From an uncultured Gemmiger sp. (GTDB lineage: Bacteria > Bacillota > Clostridia > Oscillospirales > Ruminococcaceae), in assembly GCA_947629015.1 (NCBI GenBank), contig CANRCB010000001.1, positions 174,015 through 238,014 on the forward strand: a stretch of DNA of 64,000 bases, written 5' to 3'. The first letter of the stretch is position 1. Each line of letters begins with the position of its first letter. Positions 19,626 to 27,776 of this stretch are shown here, in pieces. The notes under the pieces are model-generated. The model did no database searches, was not told where the DNA came from, and saw only the letters and a program-made list of their open reading frames with translations. The translations under genes were made by a program, and so were the position numbers.

Positions 19626-19653
19626 TCTAGCCGGCCCTTCCGCCACATATAGT
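19626..19653 (+). promoter_or_regulatory. Possible sigma-E promoter of the spoIIIA operon
   Basis: TCTA (19626-19629), 16 bp, CATATAGT (19646-19653). The -10 resembles the mother-cell consensus CATACAMT. The same spaced motif precedes yabP. It lies about 20 bp before the SpoIIIAA start. Confidence 0.4.
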
Positions 19654-19673
19654 GGGCTGTGAGGTGATCCGTT

Positions 19674-20567
19674 TTGGACGAGTATTACGCCGTGGTGCGC
19701 CGCCTGCCGGAGCCCTATTCCACCGAGCTGCTCGCGCTGGATATGCAGCTCGCGCCCTTTATCCAGGAAATCCGCCTGCGCGCGGGGCAGCCGGTGCGGT
19801 TCACCGTCAAGGGGCGGCTCGCGCCCTGCCGCAAGTTCCTGCCGCGCGCCGAAGCCTGCGCCCGCCTTGGCGCCGACGGCCTGCAAAGCTGCTTTGCGGC
19901 GCTGTGCCGCTATTCCGTCTACGCGCATGAGCAGGAGCTGCGGCAGGGGTATTTTACCATCCCGGGCGGCAACCGCGTGGGGGTGGCCGGGGTGCGCGGG
20001 CCGCAGGGGTTTTCGGCCGTGACGTCGCTCAACCTGCGGGTGGCGCGCTGGATCACCTGCCCGCTGCCGCCGCCGGTACAGCAGGAGTTGAGCACCCTGC
20101 ACGGCGGCATCCTCGTCGTGGGGCCGCCCGGCAGCGGCAAAACGACCTTCCTGCGCTCCATGATCACCTTCCTTGCGCGGGGGGAGCAGATCTTCTGTGT
20201 GGTGGACGAGCGCGGCGAGCTGCTGGCCGGCGAGGGCGCCGCGGCCCCGCCTGCGGCCTGCGCGGCCGACGTCTACACCCGGTGGCCCAAGCCGCAGGCC
20301 ATCAACATGGCACTGCGCTGCATGAACCCGCGCGCCATCGTGTGTGACGAGCTTGGCACCGATGCCGACGCCGCCGCCGTGGAAAAGGGCCTTGCCTGCG
20401 GGGCGGTGTTTTTGGCCTCGGTACACGGTGAAAGCGCGGCGGGCCTGCAGGGCCTTGAACAAAAGCCCGCCGTCGCGCGGCTGCTGGCGGCGGGGGCCTT
20501 TCGCACGGCGGTGTTCCTGGACGGGCGGGAGCGCCCCGGCACCGTGGTGCGCACGGTACAGCTGTGA
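19674..20567 (+). CDS. spoIIIAA: Stage III sporulation protein AA (ATPase)
   Basis: 297 aa. A secretion-type ATPase that powers the mother-cell/forespore channel complex. Walker A GPPGSGKTT lies at about 149-157. CVVDERGELLAGEG and IVCDELGTDADA supply Walker B acidic residues. A conserved N-terminal block PFIQEIRLRAGQPV is typical of SpoIIIAA. The start is a TTG at 19674, supported by GAGGTG seven bases upstream and by the family's N-terminal pattern. It is the first of eight genes in spoIIIAA-AH order. Confidence 0.95.
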   Translation: MDEYYAVVRRLPEPYSTELLALDMQLAPFIQEIRLRAGQPVRFTVKGRLAPCRKFLPRAEACARLGADGLQSCFAALCRYSVYAHEQELRQGYFTIPGGNRVGVAGVRGPQGFSAVTSLNLRVARWITCPLPPPVQQELSTLHGGILVVGPPGSGKTTFLRSMITFLARGEQIFCVVDERGELLAGEGAAAPPAACAADVYTRWPKPQAINMALRCMNPRAIVCDELGTDADAAAVEKGLACGAVFLASVHGESAAGLQGLEQKPAVARLLAAGAFRTAVFLDGRERPGTVVRTVQL

Positions 20568-21043
20568 AAGGGCGCCTCTGGCTGCGCCTTGGCGGCGCGC
20601 TGCTGCTGGCGGCGGCCTGCACCGGCGCCGGCATCGCCGCCTGGGCCGCGCGCCGGCGGGACTGGCAGACGGTACATACCTTTGCGGCGCTGCTGGACCG
20701 CCTGCGTGCCGCCATCCGCTACCAGGGCGCCCCCTGCGCACAATTGCTGGAACAGGCCGCCGCCGACGAGCGCTTTGCCGCGCTGGGCCTGGAAGGATGC
20801 CGGAGTTTTGCCGATATCCCCCTGCCGCCCTGCCTTGGCGCGGCGCTGCAAAGCGAGGCGCGGCAGGTGCTGCGGGAGGTGGGCGGCGTGCCGAGCCCGC
20901 GCGCCTGCGCGCTGCTGGCGGCGCTCGGCACACAGGCGGCGCAGCGCGCCGAGGCTTTGCGCCGCAAGGCCGACGACGCCTGGCGCCTGTACCCCAAGCT
21001 GGGTTTTTGCGCGGGGGTGGCGGCCGCGCTGCTTTTGGCGTGA
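20564..21043 (+). CDS. spoIIIAB: Stage III sporulation protein AB
   Basis: 159 aa. An N-terminal membrane segment (about residues 8-28) and another at the C-terminus (FCAGVAAALLL) frame a helical domain, matching the GspF-like fold of SpoIIIAB. The start is a GTG whose first bases overlap the spoIIIAA stop (GTGA). Sequence is more diverged than in the other spoIIIA products, but length and place in the operon fit. Confidence 0.9.
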   Translation: MKGRLWLRLGGALLLAAACTGAGIAAWAARRRDWQTVHTFAALLDRLRAAIRYQGAPCAQLLEQAAADERFAALGLEGCRSFADIPLPPCLGAALQSEARQVLREVGGVPSPRACALLAALGTQAAQRAEALRRKADDAWRLYPKLGFCAGVAAALLLA

Positions 21044-21077
21044 AAACGGCAGCAAAACGGATGAGGGGAACGCCGGT

Positions 21078-21272
21078 ATGGACATTGACCTGGTATTCAA
21101 GATCGCGGCCATCGGCATCATCGTGGCGGTGCTCAACCAGCTTTTGATACGCTCCGGCCGCGAGGATCAGGCCATGATGACGACCATCGCCGGCCTTGTG
21201 GTGGTGCTGACGATGCTCGTGCGCCAGATCAGCGAGCTGTTCGTTTTGATAGAAGCCCTGTTCGATCTGTGA
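21078..21272 (+). CDS. spoIIIAC: Stage III sporulation protein AC
   Basis: 64 aa, two membrane segments: DLVFKIAAIGIIVAVLNQLLI and MMTTIAGLVVVLTMLVRQI. This small hydrophobic protein is part of the SpoIIIA channel in the mother-cell membrane. The start is the ATG at 21078 behind GAGGGGAA; the longer open frame upstream lies inside spoIIIAB and is not used. Confidence 0.93.
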   Translation: MDIDLVFKIAAIGIIVAVLNQLLIRSGREDQAMMTTIAGLVVVLTMLVRQISELFVLIEALFDL

Positions 21273-21281
21273 TGGAGCGCC

Positions 21282-21662
21282 ATGTTGATCATCCGTATCG
21301 CCGTTTTGGCCGTGGTGGGCGGTGTATTGAGCCTGAGCCTCAAAAAGGACCAGCCGGCCTTTGCCTTCCTGCTTTCGGTGGCCGGCACGGCGGCGTTGCT
21401 GCTGGGCATCGCCGGGCAGATGCGCCCGCTGCTTGGCTATCTTCAGGCGTTGGCCGGGTCCGGGCAGACGCAGAGCATACAGTGCCTTGTGCGGGTGCTG
21501 GGCATCGCGCTGGCGGCGCAGTTTGCCGCCGATACCTGCCGCGATGCCGGGATGCAGGCCGCCGCGGCCGGGGCAGAGCTGTGCGGGCGGGTGCTGGCGC
21601 TGGCACAGGCGCTGCCGCTGCTGCAAACGCTTGTCGATACCTTGCTGTCCTTATTGCAATAG
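21282..21662 (+). CDS. spoIIIAD: Stage III sporulation protein AD
   Basis: 126 aa, four hydrophobic stretches. It begins LIIRIAVLAVVGGVLSLSLKK and ends near LVDTLLSLLQ, as expected for SpoIIIAD. It is 9 bp after spoIIIAC. Its last 82 bp overlap the proposed spoIIIAE start region. Confidence 0.92.
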   Translation: MLIIRIAVLAVVGGVLSLSLKKDQPAFAFLLSVAGTAALLLGIAGQMRPLLGYLQALAGSGQTQSIQCLVRVLGIALAAQFAADTCRDAGMQAAAAGAELCGRVLALAQALPLLQTLVDTLLSLLQ

Positions 21663-22699
21663 CGGCGCTGGCGCTGCTGCTGGCGCCGGGGGCTGCGGCG
21701 GCGCAGCTGCCGCCGGAGGCCGCCGCGCTGCTGCCGCAGGAAGGCACCGTGCCCTTTTCCGCCGACGCGGGCGGCTGGCAGCTTTGGCCGCTGCTTACGT
21801 GGCTGGCCGGGCTGGCGGCGCAGGGCGGGGGCGGGCCGCTGCGCTTTGCCGGGCAGACGCTTTTGTACCTTCTGCTGGCCGGCACCGCGGGGCTTTTGTG
21901 TACGGGCCCCGCCTGGAAAAAATGCCTGGATGCCGTCGCTGTGCTGGGGTTCGGGGTGCTGTGCCTTGGCGCCATGGCGGATCTGGTCAACAGGGTGGGG
22001 GATGCCGCCCAGCAGTGCCAGACCTATCTGGCGGCGTTCGTGCCGGTGTTCAGCGGCGTGCTGGCGCTGGGCGGGCAGGCAAGCGGGGCCGCCGCCTACG
22101 GCGGGCTGTTTTTTGCCGTGTCGGGCTTTTTGGCGATGGGCATCGAGCGGGTGCTGCTGCCCGTCATGCGCATCTACTTCTGCTTTTCCGTCTCGGCCTC
22201 CGTCTGGGGGGACAGCGCCGCCGCCGAGGCCGCCGGGCTGTTCGGCCGCTGTTTGAACTGGCTGCTCAGGGGGTGCGGGGCGCTGTTCGGCATCGTGCTG
22301 GGGCTGCAAAATGTCCTGGCCGGCCTGGCCGACAACGCCGCCGTGCGCATGGGCGGCACGGCGCTGGCCGGCGCCATCCCGCTGGTGGGCGATGCGGCGG
22401 CGGCCGCGCTCTCCGGTGCGGCGGCGGCGGTCCACTTGCTCAAAGGCGGGCTGGCGCTGGCTCTGGTGGTCACGCTCTGTACGGCGTTTTTGCCGGTGTT
22501 TTTGCGGTGCGCGCTGTATTATCTGGCTTTTTCGGTATCGGCCATCGCGGCCGCGGGGTGCGGCCAGCGGCAGTGCGCCGGTATCTGCCGCCTGCTGGCG
22601 GAGGGGGCGCGGCTGTGCGCTTCCATCCTTACGCTTTACTTTTTCATGGTGTTCCTGTCCACGGCGCTTTTGCTCATCACGGGGAATGGGGGGATGTGA
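21581..22699 (+). CDS. spoIIIAE: Stage III sporulation protein AE
   Basis: About 372 aa from a GTG at 21581. A signal peptide (RYLAVLIAIAALALLLAPGAAAA) leads to a multi-pass domain of about 290 residues containing the SpoIIIAE block QCQTYLAAFVPVFSGVLALGG. The start is uncertain. No ATG exists in frame near the signal peptide, and this GTG has only a weak ribosome site and lies 82 bp inside spoIIIAD; a rarer start closer to 21640-21650 is possible. The ending abuts spoIIIAF. Confidence 0.88.
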   Translation: MRAGAGAGTGAAAAANACRYLAVLIAIAALALLLAPGAAAAQLPPEAAALLPQEGTVPFSADAGGWQLWPLLTWLAGLAAQGGGGPLRFAGQTLLYLLLAGTAGLLCTGPAWKKCLDAVAVLGFGVLCLGAMADLVNRVGDAAQQCQTYLAAFVPVFSGVLALGGQASGAAAYGGLFFAVSGFLAMGIERVLLPVMRIYFCFSVSASVWGDSAAAEAAGLFGRCLNWLLRGCGALFGIVLGLQNVLAGLADNAAVRMGGTALAGAIPLVGDAAAAALSGAAAAVHLLKGGLALALVVTLCTAFLPVFLRCALYYLAFSVSAIAAAGCGQRQCAGICRLLAEGARLCASILTLYFFMVFLSTALLLITGNGGM

Positions 22700-22700
22700 T

Positions 22701-23150
22701 ATGGCCGCCGTGCGCCATTTCGCGCTGGGGTGCTGCCTGCTGTGCTCCGCCGCCGGCATCGTGCGCATCTTTTGGCCGGAAAACGGCTTCAAGCCAGTCA
22801 TAAACACCGTATTGGTGCTGTATATTTTAGCGTCGGCGCTGCCGATGGCCGCCGGGGCCGACTGGGGCGAGCTCGGCCGCCAGCTGCGCGGCTGGGCCCG
22901 GCAGGAAACTGCGCCCGCCACGCCGCAGAGCTATGCGCACTACGCCGAGAGCCTTGCCCGCGAGCAGTGTGCCGCGGCGCTGCGCGGCACGCTGGCCGAC
23001 GCCGGCATCCGGGCCGAGGTCGCCCTCACGCCCGAACGGTGCACCGTGACGGTGCAAAGCGCGGACGATGCCGCGCGCGCCGGGCCCATCGTCGCCGCCG
23101 CCTGCGGCAAGCTGCCCTGCACCGTCACTGTGGAGGGCGGCGCGCCATGA
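22701..23150 (+). CDS. spoIIIAF: Stage III sporulation protein AF
   Basis: 149 aa. Two membrane segments (LGCCLLCSAAGIVRIFW and INTVLVLYILASALPMA) are followed by a soluble ring-building-motif domain ending CTVTVEGGAP. The FWPENGFKPVINTVLVLYIL block is typical. It starts with ATG one base after spoIIIAE and overlaps spoIIIAG (ATGA). Confidence 0.92.
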   Translation: MAAVRHFALGCCLLCSAAGIVRIFWPENGFKPVINTVLVLYILASALPMAAGADWGELGRQLRGWARQETAPATPQSYAHYAESLAREQCAAALRGTLADAGIRAEVALTPERCTVTVQSADDAARAGPIVAAACGKLPCTVTVEGGAP

Positions 23151-23683
23151 AAAGGGAATGGATACAGCGCCTGAAGGCGCTTTGGGCGGAGGACAAACGC
23201 CGCGCCGCGCTGCTGTTCGCCGTCGGCATGGCGGGGATCGTGCTGCTGGGCGTGTCGGAGTGGCTGCCCGCCGGCGAAAAGGCGCCCGACCCCGCGCCCA
23301 CCGCGCAGCCGGCGGCGGCCGATGCCTATGCGCGGGAGCTTGAGCAGCGCTTGCAGGCATTGCTGTGCCAGGTGGAGGGCGCCGGGCGCGTGGAGGTGAT
23401 GGCCACGCTGGCCGCGCAGGAGGAAACGGTCTACGCCAAAGACCGCCGCTATTCCGCCGACGGCACGGGCGAGGAGAGCCTTGTGCTGCCCGGCGGGACG
23501 GCCCCCGCCCTTATCGAGACGGTGACCATGCCGCAGATCCAGGGCGTGGCGGTCCTGTGCGAGGGCGGGGCGGATATCGCGGTACAGAGCCGCATCACAC
23601 AGATCGTCCATGTGCTGACCGGTGTCGGTACGAGCCATATCACCGTGACCCCCATGGTCACGCCCAGTCATGAAGGAGGCTAA
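23147..23683 (+). CDS. spoIIIAG: Stage III sporulation protein AG
   Basis: 178 aa. A membrane segment at about residues 23-40 is followed by a soluble domain with QLEGAGRVEV-like motif (CQVEGAGRVEVMATL) and VAVLCEGGADIAVQSRITQIV, the ring-building-motif fold that forms the large SpoIIIAG ring. The start ATG overlaps the spoIIIAF stop. The preserved VMATL and GGADIAV blocks give confidence. Confidence 0.93.
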   Translation: MKREWIQRLKALWAEDKRRAALLFAVGMAGIVLLGVSEWLPAGEKAPDPAPTAQPAAADAYARELEQRLQALLCQVEGAGRVEVMATLAAQEETVYAKDRRYSADGTGEESLVLPGGTAPALIETVTMPQIQGVAVLCEGGADIAVQSRITQIVHVLTGVGTSHITVTPMVTPSHEGG

Positions 23684-23686
23684 GCG

Positions 23687-24502
23687 ATGAAAGCATTCAA
23701 GCGCAAGGCGCGCCCCAACCCCCGGCCGCAGGCCGGCGAGGCACCCGCCCCGCAAACCCCGAAGCCCGCCCGCAAGGGCACCGGCCGCGGTATGACCGCC
23801 GCGGCGCTGACGCTGGCGCTGGGGGCGGCGGTCTATCTCAACTGGTCCTTTGCGCAAAACGCGCCGGTGCTGGCCGCGCAGAGCGGCGCGGACGGCGAAG
23901 TGACCGAGGTCACGGCGCAAAGCGGCGCGGCCGGCGGGGCGGCCGAGGTCATGGCCCCGGCCGATGACGGCGGCGCGGTACAGCAGGCGGCGGTGCCGGC
24001 CGACGCGCAAACCGACGGCGCCGCGGCGGTCTATGACCCGCTGCTGGAAGACGGCACGGGGGCGGCCGTGCAGGAGAGCGCCGGCGAAGGCAGCGGCAAA
24101 AATTACGGCGAAGCGCAGCTTGTGAGCGTGAGCAAGGATTCCGGCACCGAGTTTTTTGAGCAGGCCCGCCTGACGCGCTCCAAGGCGCGGGACGAGGCGC
24201 TGGACGAACTGGAATCCTCGCTCAAGCACGCCGCCCTGACCCAGGAGGAAAAGGACAGCCTGACCGCCCGCCTCAGCGCGCAGCTGGCGTTCGTGACGAA
24301 AGAGTGCGACCTTGAGACCCTCATCAAAGCCAAGGGCTTTGCCGACTGTGTCGTCATGCTCACGGAGGACAGCGCCCAGGTCACCGTGATGACGGAGAAC
24401 GACGCCCTGACGGCGGAGGAGGTCACCCGCATACGGGACGCCGTGCTCAGCCGCTGCCCGGACCTGGACGCCCAGGGCATCACGGTGGTGGAAGTCAAAT
24501 AA
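23687..24502 (+). CDS. spoIIIAH: Stage III sporulation protein AH
   Basis: 271 aa. A basic N-terminus and one membrane segment (AAALTLALGAAVYLNWSF, about residues 36-55) are followed by an Ala/Gly/Asp-rich linker to about residue 150. The C-terminal ring-building domain ends with SRCPDLDAQGITVVEVK. In Bacillus this domain binds SpoIIQ from the forespore across the intermembrane space. The linker is longer and more repetitive than usual. Last gene of the operon. Confidence 0.92.
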   Translation: MKAFKRKARPNPRPQAGEAPAPQTPKPARKGTGRGMTAAALTLALGAAVYLNWSFAQNAPVLAAQSGADGEVTEVTAQSGAAGGAAEVMAPADDGGAVQQAAVPADAQTDGAAAVYDPLLEDGTGAAVQESAGEGSGKNYGEAQLVSVSKDSGTEFFEQARLTRSKARDEALDELESSLKHAALTQEEKDSLTARLSAQLAFVTKECDLETLIKAKGFADCVVMLTEDSAQVTVMTENDALTAEEVTRIRDAVLSRCPDLDAQGITVVEVK

Positions 24503-24518
24503 AAGGCGGCGCAGCCGG

Positions 24519-24547
24519 TTGCAAACAGAGGAATTTTGTGTTACACT
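24519..24547 (+). promoter_or_regulatory. Promoter upstream of the asp23-nusB gene run
   Basis: TTGCAA (24519-24524), 17 bp, TACACT (24542-24547). A GCCGTGCC/GGCACGGC hairpin at 24566-24582 lies in the leader before the asp23 start. Confidence 0.6.
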
Positions 24548-24617
24548 ATAGTTTACGAAGGCCCTGCCGTGCCAGGCACGGCGATACGCCAGCCCCAAGG
24601 GGAAGGAAGAGGATACC

Positions 24618-24968
24618 ATGGACGTACGCAGATCCGATAGCGGCACCTTGCAGATCTCGGCCGATGCGGTGGCGAAGATCGCCCAGCTCGCGGCGCTGGA
24701 GGTGGACGGTGTGGCCGATATGGCCGGCACGGCCCCGGCGCCCCGCCGCCTGGGGGGCGTGCCGCACCCGCAAAAGCCTGTCAGCGTGGAGATGCAGGAC
24801 GGGGTCGCACAGCTGCGCGTGAGCATCCTGGCCGCCTATGGCAGCAAGATCATGCAGGTGTGCGAGCACGTGCAGGAGAACGTCAAGCATACGGTGCAGA
24901 ACATGACCGGCATCACCGTCTCCCGCGTGGACGTGACGATGGCCGGGCTGGCCGCCGCGAAGGATTGA
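24618..24968 (+). CDS. Asp23/Gls24 family envelope stress protein
   Basis: 116 aa. GTLQISADAVAKIAQLAALEVDGVADM at the start and MQVCEHVQENVKHTVQNMTG in the second half mark the Asp23/Gls24 (DUF322) fold. In Bacillus the equivalent yqhY sits between accC and nusB, as here ahead of nusB. Its role is not settled; links to envelope stress and acyl-lipid homeostasis are reported for the family. Start ATG with GGAAGGAAGAGG. Confidence 0.9.
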   Translation: MDVRRSDSGTLQISADAVAKIAQLAALEVDGVADMAGTAPAPRRLGGVPHPQKPVSVEMQDGVAQLRVSILAAYGSKIMQVCEHVQENVKHTVQNMTGITVSRVDVTMAGLAAAKD

Positions 24969-24975
24969 GGGTACG

Positions 24976-25422
24976 ATGGCCGAAAAAAAGCTGCCGCGCC
25001 GCACCGCGCGGGAAAACGCCTACCTTGCCGCCTTCTCGCTGACCTTCCACCCGGCGCCGGAACAGGCGGACGAGGCCCTTGCCGCCCTGGCCGAAAGCGG
25101 TGACGCCCCGCTGGATGCGTTCGGGTGCAAGCTGCTTGCCGATATGGCCGCCCACCGGGACGAGATCGACGCCCTCATCGCGGCGCATCTCAAGGGCTGG
25201 ACGATGGAGCGCGTGCCGCGCGCGAGCCTGACGGCGCTGCGCATCGCGCTGGCGGAGCTGCTGTACGGCGAGGAGCAAAAGCCCGGCGTCGCCATCAACG
25301 AGGCGGTCGAGCTTGCCAAAAAATACGGCGCCGAGACGGACTATCAGTTCGTCAACGGCCTGTTGGGCACCGTCGCGCGGGAGCGCGGCCAGGCGGCGCC
25401 CGAAACGGGACCATCATGTTGA
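24976..25422 (+). CDS. nusB: Transcription antitermination factor NusB
   Basis: 148 aa, all helical. The N-terminus RRTARENAYLAAFSLTF is a variant of the NusB ARExA motif, and GVAINEAVELAKKYGAETDYQFVNGLLGTV is the conserved end. NusB forms part of the rRNA antitermination complex with S10. It is 7 bp after asp23 and overlaps the next start by 7 bp, consistent with one transcript. Confidence 0.94.
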   Translation: MAEKKLPRRTARENAYLAAFSLTFHPAPEQADEALAALAESGDAPLDAFGCKLLADMAAHRDEIDALIAAHLKGWTMERVPRASLTALRIALAELLYGEEQKPGVAINEAVELAKKYGAETDYQFVNGLLGTVARERGQAAPETGPSC

Positions 25423-26354
25423 CTTTGGGGTTTGATACCAGCAACTACGCAACCTCTCTGGCGGTGTATGACAGCGGCGCCAAAGAGGTTGTTTGCGCTG
25501 TCAAGCGTTTTTTGCCGGTGGCGCCGGGCCGGCTGGGCCTGCGCCAGAGCGACGCCGTGTTCCACCACACCGCGGCCCTGCCGGAACTTTTGGCGGAGCT
25601 CGCCGCCAAAGCCCCGCTCCCGCAGGCGGAGGCTGTGGGGGTATCGGCGCGCCCACGGGATGCCGAGGGCTCATATATGCCGTGCTTCCTGGCCGGGGTC
25701 AGCGCGGCGGCGGCCTTTGCCGCGGCGCGGGGGCTGCCGCTCGTCCGCACCACCCACCAGCAGGGCCACGCGGCGGCGGCGCTGTACGCGGCGGGGCTGG
25801 CGCAGCAGGGGGAAACGCTGCTGTTCCACGTTTCCGGCGGCACAACGGACCTGCTGCTGTACCAGGGCGGCCGGTTGGAGCGCCTTGGCACCAGCACCGA
25901 CCTTTACGCCGGTCAGGCGGTGGACAGGCTCGGCGTGGCGCTGGGCTATGCCTTCCCGGCCGGGGCGGGCGTCAGCGCGCAGGCCGCGCTGTGCACCGAA
26001 CCCGTCACCCCCAAAAGCACGGTGCGCGGGCTGGATTGCAGCCTTTCGGGGCTGGAGAACCAGTGCAAGGCGCTGCTGGCGGCGGGCAAGGATCCCGCGT
26101 ATGTGTGCAGGTACTGCCTGTTGTGCATCGGGGACACGCTGGTCCGCATGGCCGCCGCCGCGCGTGAGCGCTGCCCCGGGCTGCCGGTGGTGTTCGCGGG
26201 CGGGGTGATGAGCAGCGATGTCATCCGCGAATATGTCACCGCGCGCCTGCCGGGCGCGTATTTCGTGCCGGGGCAGTACGCCTCGGACAACGCCGTCGGC
26301 GTTGCCATCCTCGCCGCACAGGAGGTGCCCCCATGCCGGACTACATCAGCGTGA
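25416..26354 (+). CDS. TsaD/Kae1/Qri7 (M22) family paralogue
   Basis: 312 aa. The fold is that of the tRNA threonylcarbamoyladenosine enzyme: LGFDTSNYATSLAV at the N-terminus, THQQGH with paired metal-binding histidines at about residues 110-115, FHVSGGTTDLLL and VVFAGGVMSSDVIR, and a late SDNAVGVAIL. It differs from standard TsaD in several blocks (for example SGGTTD rather than SGGHTE), so it is probably the second, Clostridia-type member, with an unknown job. It occupies the slot used by folD in Bacillus between nusB and xseA. Confidence 0.8.
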   Translation: MLTLGFDTSNYATSLAVYDSGAKEVVCAVKRFLPVAPGRLGLRQSDAVFHHTAALPELLAELAAKAPLPQAEAVGVSARPRDAEGSYMPCFLAGVSAAAAFAAARGLPLVRTTHQQGHAAAALYAAGLAQQGETLLFHVSGGTTDLLLYQGGRLERLGTSTDLYAGQAVDRLGVALGYAFPAGAGVSAQAALCTEPVTPKSTVRGLDCSLSGLENQCKALLAAGKDPAYVCRYCLLCIGDTLVRMAAAARERCPGLPVVFAGGVMSSDVIREYVTARLPGAYFVPGQYASDNAVGVAILAAQEVPPCRTTSA

Positions 26355-27574
26355 GCCAGCTCAACCGCCTGGCGGGGCGGGTGCTCGCCGCGTGTGAGCC
26401 GCTGGGCCAGCTCATCGTCTGCGGCGAGATCTCCGGCTTTGTGCGCCACTACAAAAGCGGGCACTGTTATTTTACCCTCAAGGACGAGGCCGCCGCCGTC
26501 AAGACGGTGATGTTCCGCGACAAGGCCCGCCTGCTGGGCTTTGCCCCGCAGGACGGCATGCAGGTGCTCGTGTACGGGCGCGCGGCGCTGTATGAGCGGG
26601 ACGGCAGCTTCCAGGTCTATGCCGAGTATATGCGCCCGTTCGGCGCCGGGGCGGCGCAGATGGCGTTCGACGCGCTGCGCAAAAAGCTGGAGGCCGAGGG
26701 CCTGTTTGACCCCGCGCGCAAGCGCCCGCTGCCGCCCATGCCGCGCTGCATCGGCATCGTGACCTCCCGCACGGGGGCGGCCCTGCAGGATGTGTGCAAC
26801 ATCATCGCCCACCGCTGGCCGCTGACCGAGCTGCTGCTCGCGCCCGCCAGCGTGCAGGGGGAACAGGCGGAGGAAAGCATCCTTGCCGCCATCCGCGCCC
26901 TGGACGCGGACCCCCGGCCCGATGTGCTGCTCATCACCCGCGGCGGCGGCAGCCGGGAGGATCTGTGGGTGTTCAACAGTGAGCGCATCGCCCGCGCCGC
27001 AGCCGCCTGCTGCAGGCCGGTGGTGAGCGCCGTGGGGCATGAGATCGACACCACCATCCTTGACTATGTGGCCGACCTGCGCGCCCCCACGCCCTCGGCC
27101 GCGGCGGAGCTCTGTGTGCCGGATCGCGCCGACGTGCTGCGCGCGCTTTCCGCCATGCGGCAAAATTTTACAAACAGTATACAGTCTTTGTATAAAATAT
27201 GGTATAATCATACGTTGGAGCTGGCGCAGGCACCGCCCTTGCGGGAGCCGGCGTCCCTGCTTGCGCAGCGCGCCGGCCGGCTGGATGCTTTGCGGGCGGC
27301 GCTGCAAACGGCGGCCGCAGGGCGCAGCGCGTATGCCGCGCAGCGCCTGCAAAACGCGGCCGCGCTGGCCGCCACGCTGAGCCCTTATAACGTGTTGGCC
27401 CGCGGGTACGCGATGGTCACCGACGGTACCGGCGCGCCGCGCGCCGTGGAGGGCCTGCGCCCCGGCGATGCGGTGACGGTGCAAAGCGGCCGGGCCTGGG
27501 CGGATTGCACCGTACAGGCCGCCGGCCGCGGACGGAAAGGGGAAAATGCCGATGAGCAAGCCAAAGACCTTTGA
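26333..27574 (+). CDS. xseA: Exodeoxyribonuclease VII large subunit
   Basis: 413 aa. An OB-fold N-terminus (ISVSQLNRLAGRVL, GEISGFVRHYKSGHCYFTLKDE) is followed by the catalytic domain with PMPRCIGIVTSRTGAALQDV and LLITRGGGSREDLWVFNSE. A central helical region and a C-terminal YAMV/GDAVTV block complete it. With XseB it degrades single-stranded DNA. Overlaps the previous gene by 22 bp and xseB by 29 bp. Confidence 0.95.
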   Translation: MPDYISVSQLNRLAGRVLAACEPLGQLIVCGEISGFVRHYKSGHCYFTLKDEAAAVKTVMFRDKARLLGFAPQDGMQVLVYGRAALYERDGSFQVYAEYMRPFGAGAAQMAFDALRKKLEAEGLFDPARKRPLPPMPRCIGIVTSRTGAALQDVCNIIAHRWPLTELLLAPASVQGEQAEESILAAIRALDADPRPDVLLITRGGGSREDLWVFNSERIARAAAACCRPVVSAVGHEIDTTILDYVADLRAPTPSAAAELCVPDRADVLRALSAMRQNFTNSIQSLYKIWYNHTLELAQAPPLREPASLLAQRAGRLDALRAALQTAAAGRSAYAAQRLQNAAALAATLSPYNVLARGYAMVTDGTGAPRAVEGLRPGDAVTVQSGRAWADCTVQAAGRGRKGENADEQAKDL

Positions 27575-27776
27575 GGAGGCGATGGCCCGCCTGCAAACAC
27601 TGCTGGAGGCTTTGCAGGACGAGGCCACCCCGCTGGACGAGGCCGTCAAGCTGTATGCCGAGGCCGCCGGGCTGCTGGCGTTCTGCCACGGCGCTCTGGC
27701 CGACGCACAGCTCAAGATCGGGCAGATCGACGCCGACCTGGCAAAGCAGATGCCAAGCGGGGAACCGATACCGTGA
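27546..27776 (+). CDS. xseB: Exodeoxyribonuclease VII small subunit
   Basis: 76 aa, coiled-coil-forming: FEEAMARLQTLLEALQDEATPLDEAVKLYAEA is the typical XseB pattern. Two start codons are possible, 27546 and 27552; the GGAAAGGGG site suits either. It overlaps xseA and ispA, so the three are translated as a block. Confidence 0.93.
   Translation: MPMSKPKTFEEAMARLQTLLEALQDEATPLDEAVKLYAEAAGLLAFCHGALADAQLKIGQIDADLAKQMPSGEPIP

Larger units (their letters stand above)
19333..19673. other. Intergenic region with repeat copy C between two similar hairpins
   Basis: No gene was found. Copy C (19428-19570) is flanked on both sides by related terminator-like hairpins. The left one (about 19391-19417) and the right one (about 19578-19609) share CGCCCG...GCCCTTTGGGG and a matching right arm. 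Confidence 0.7.
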
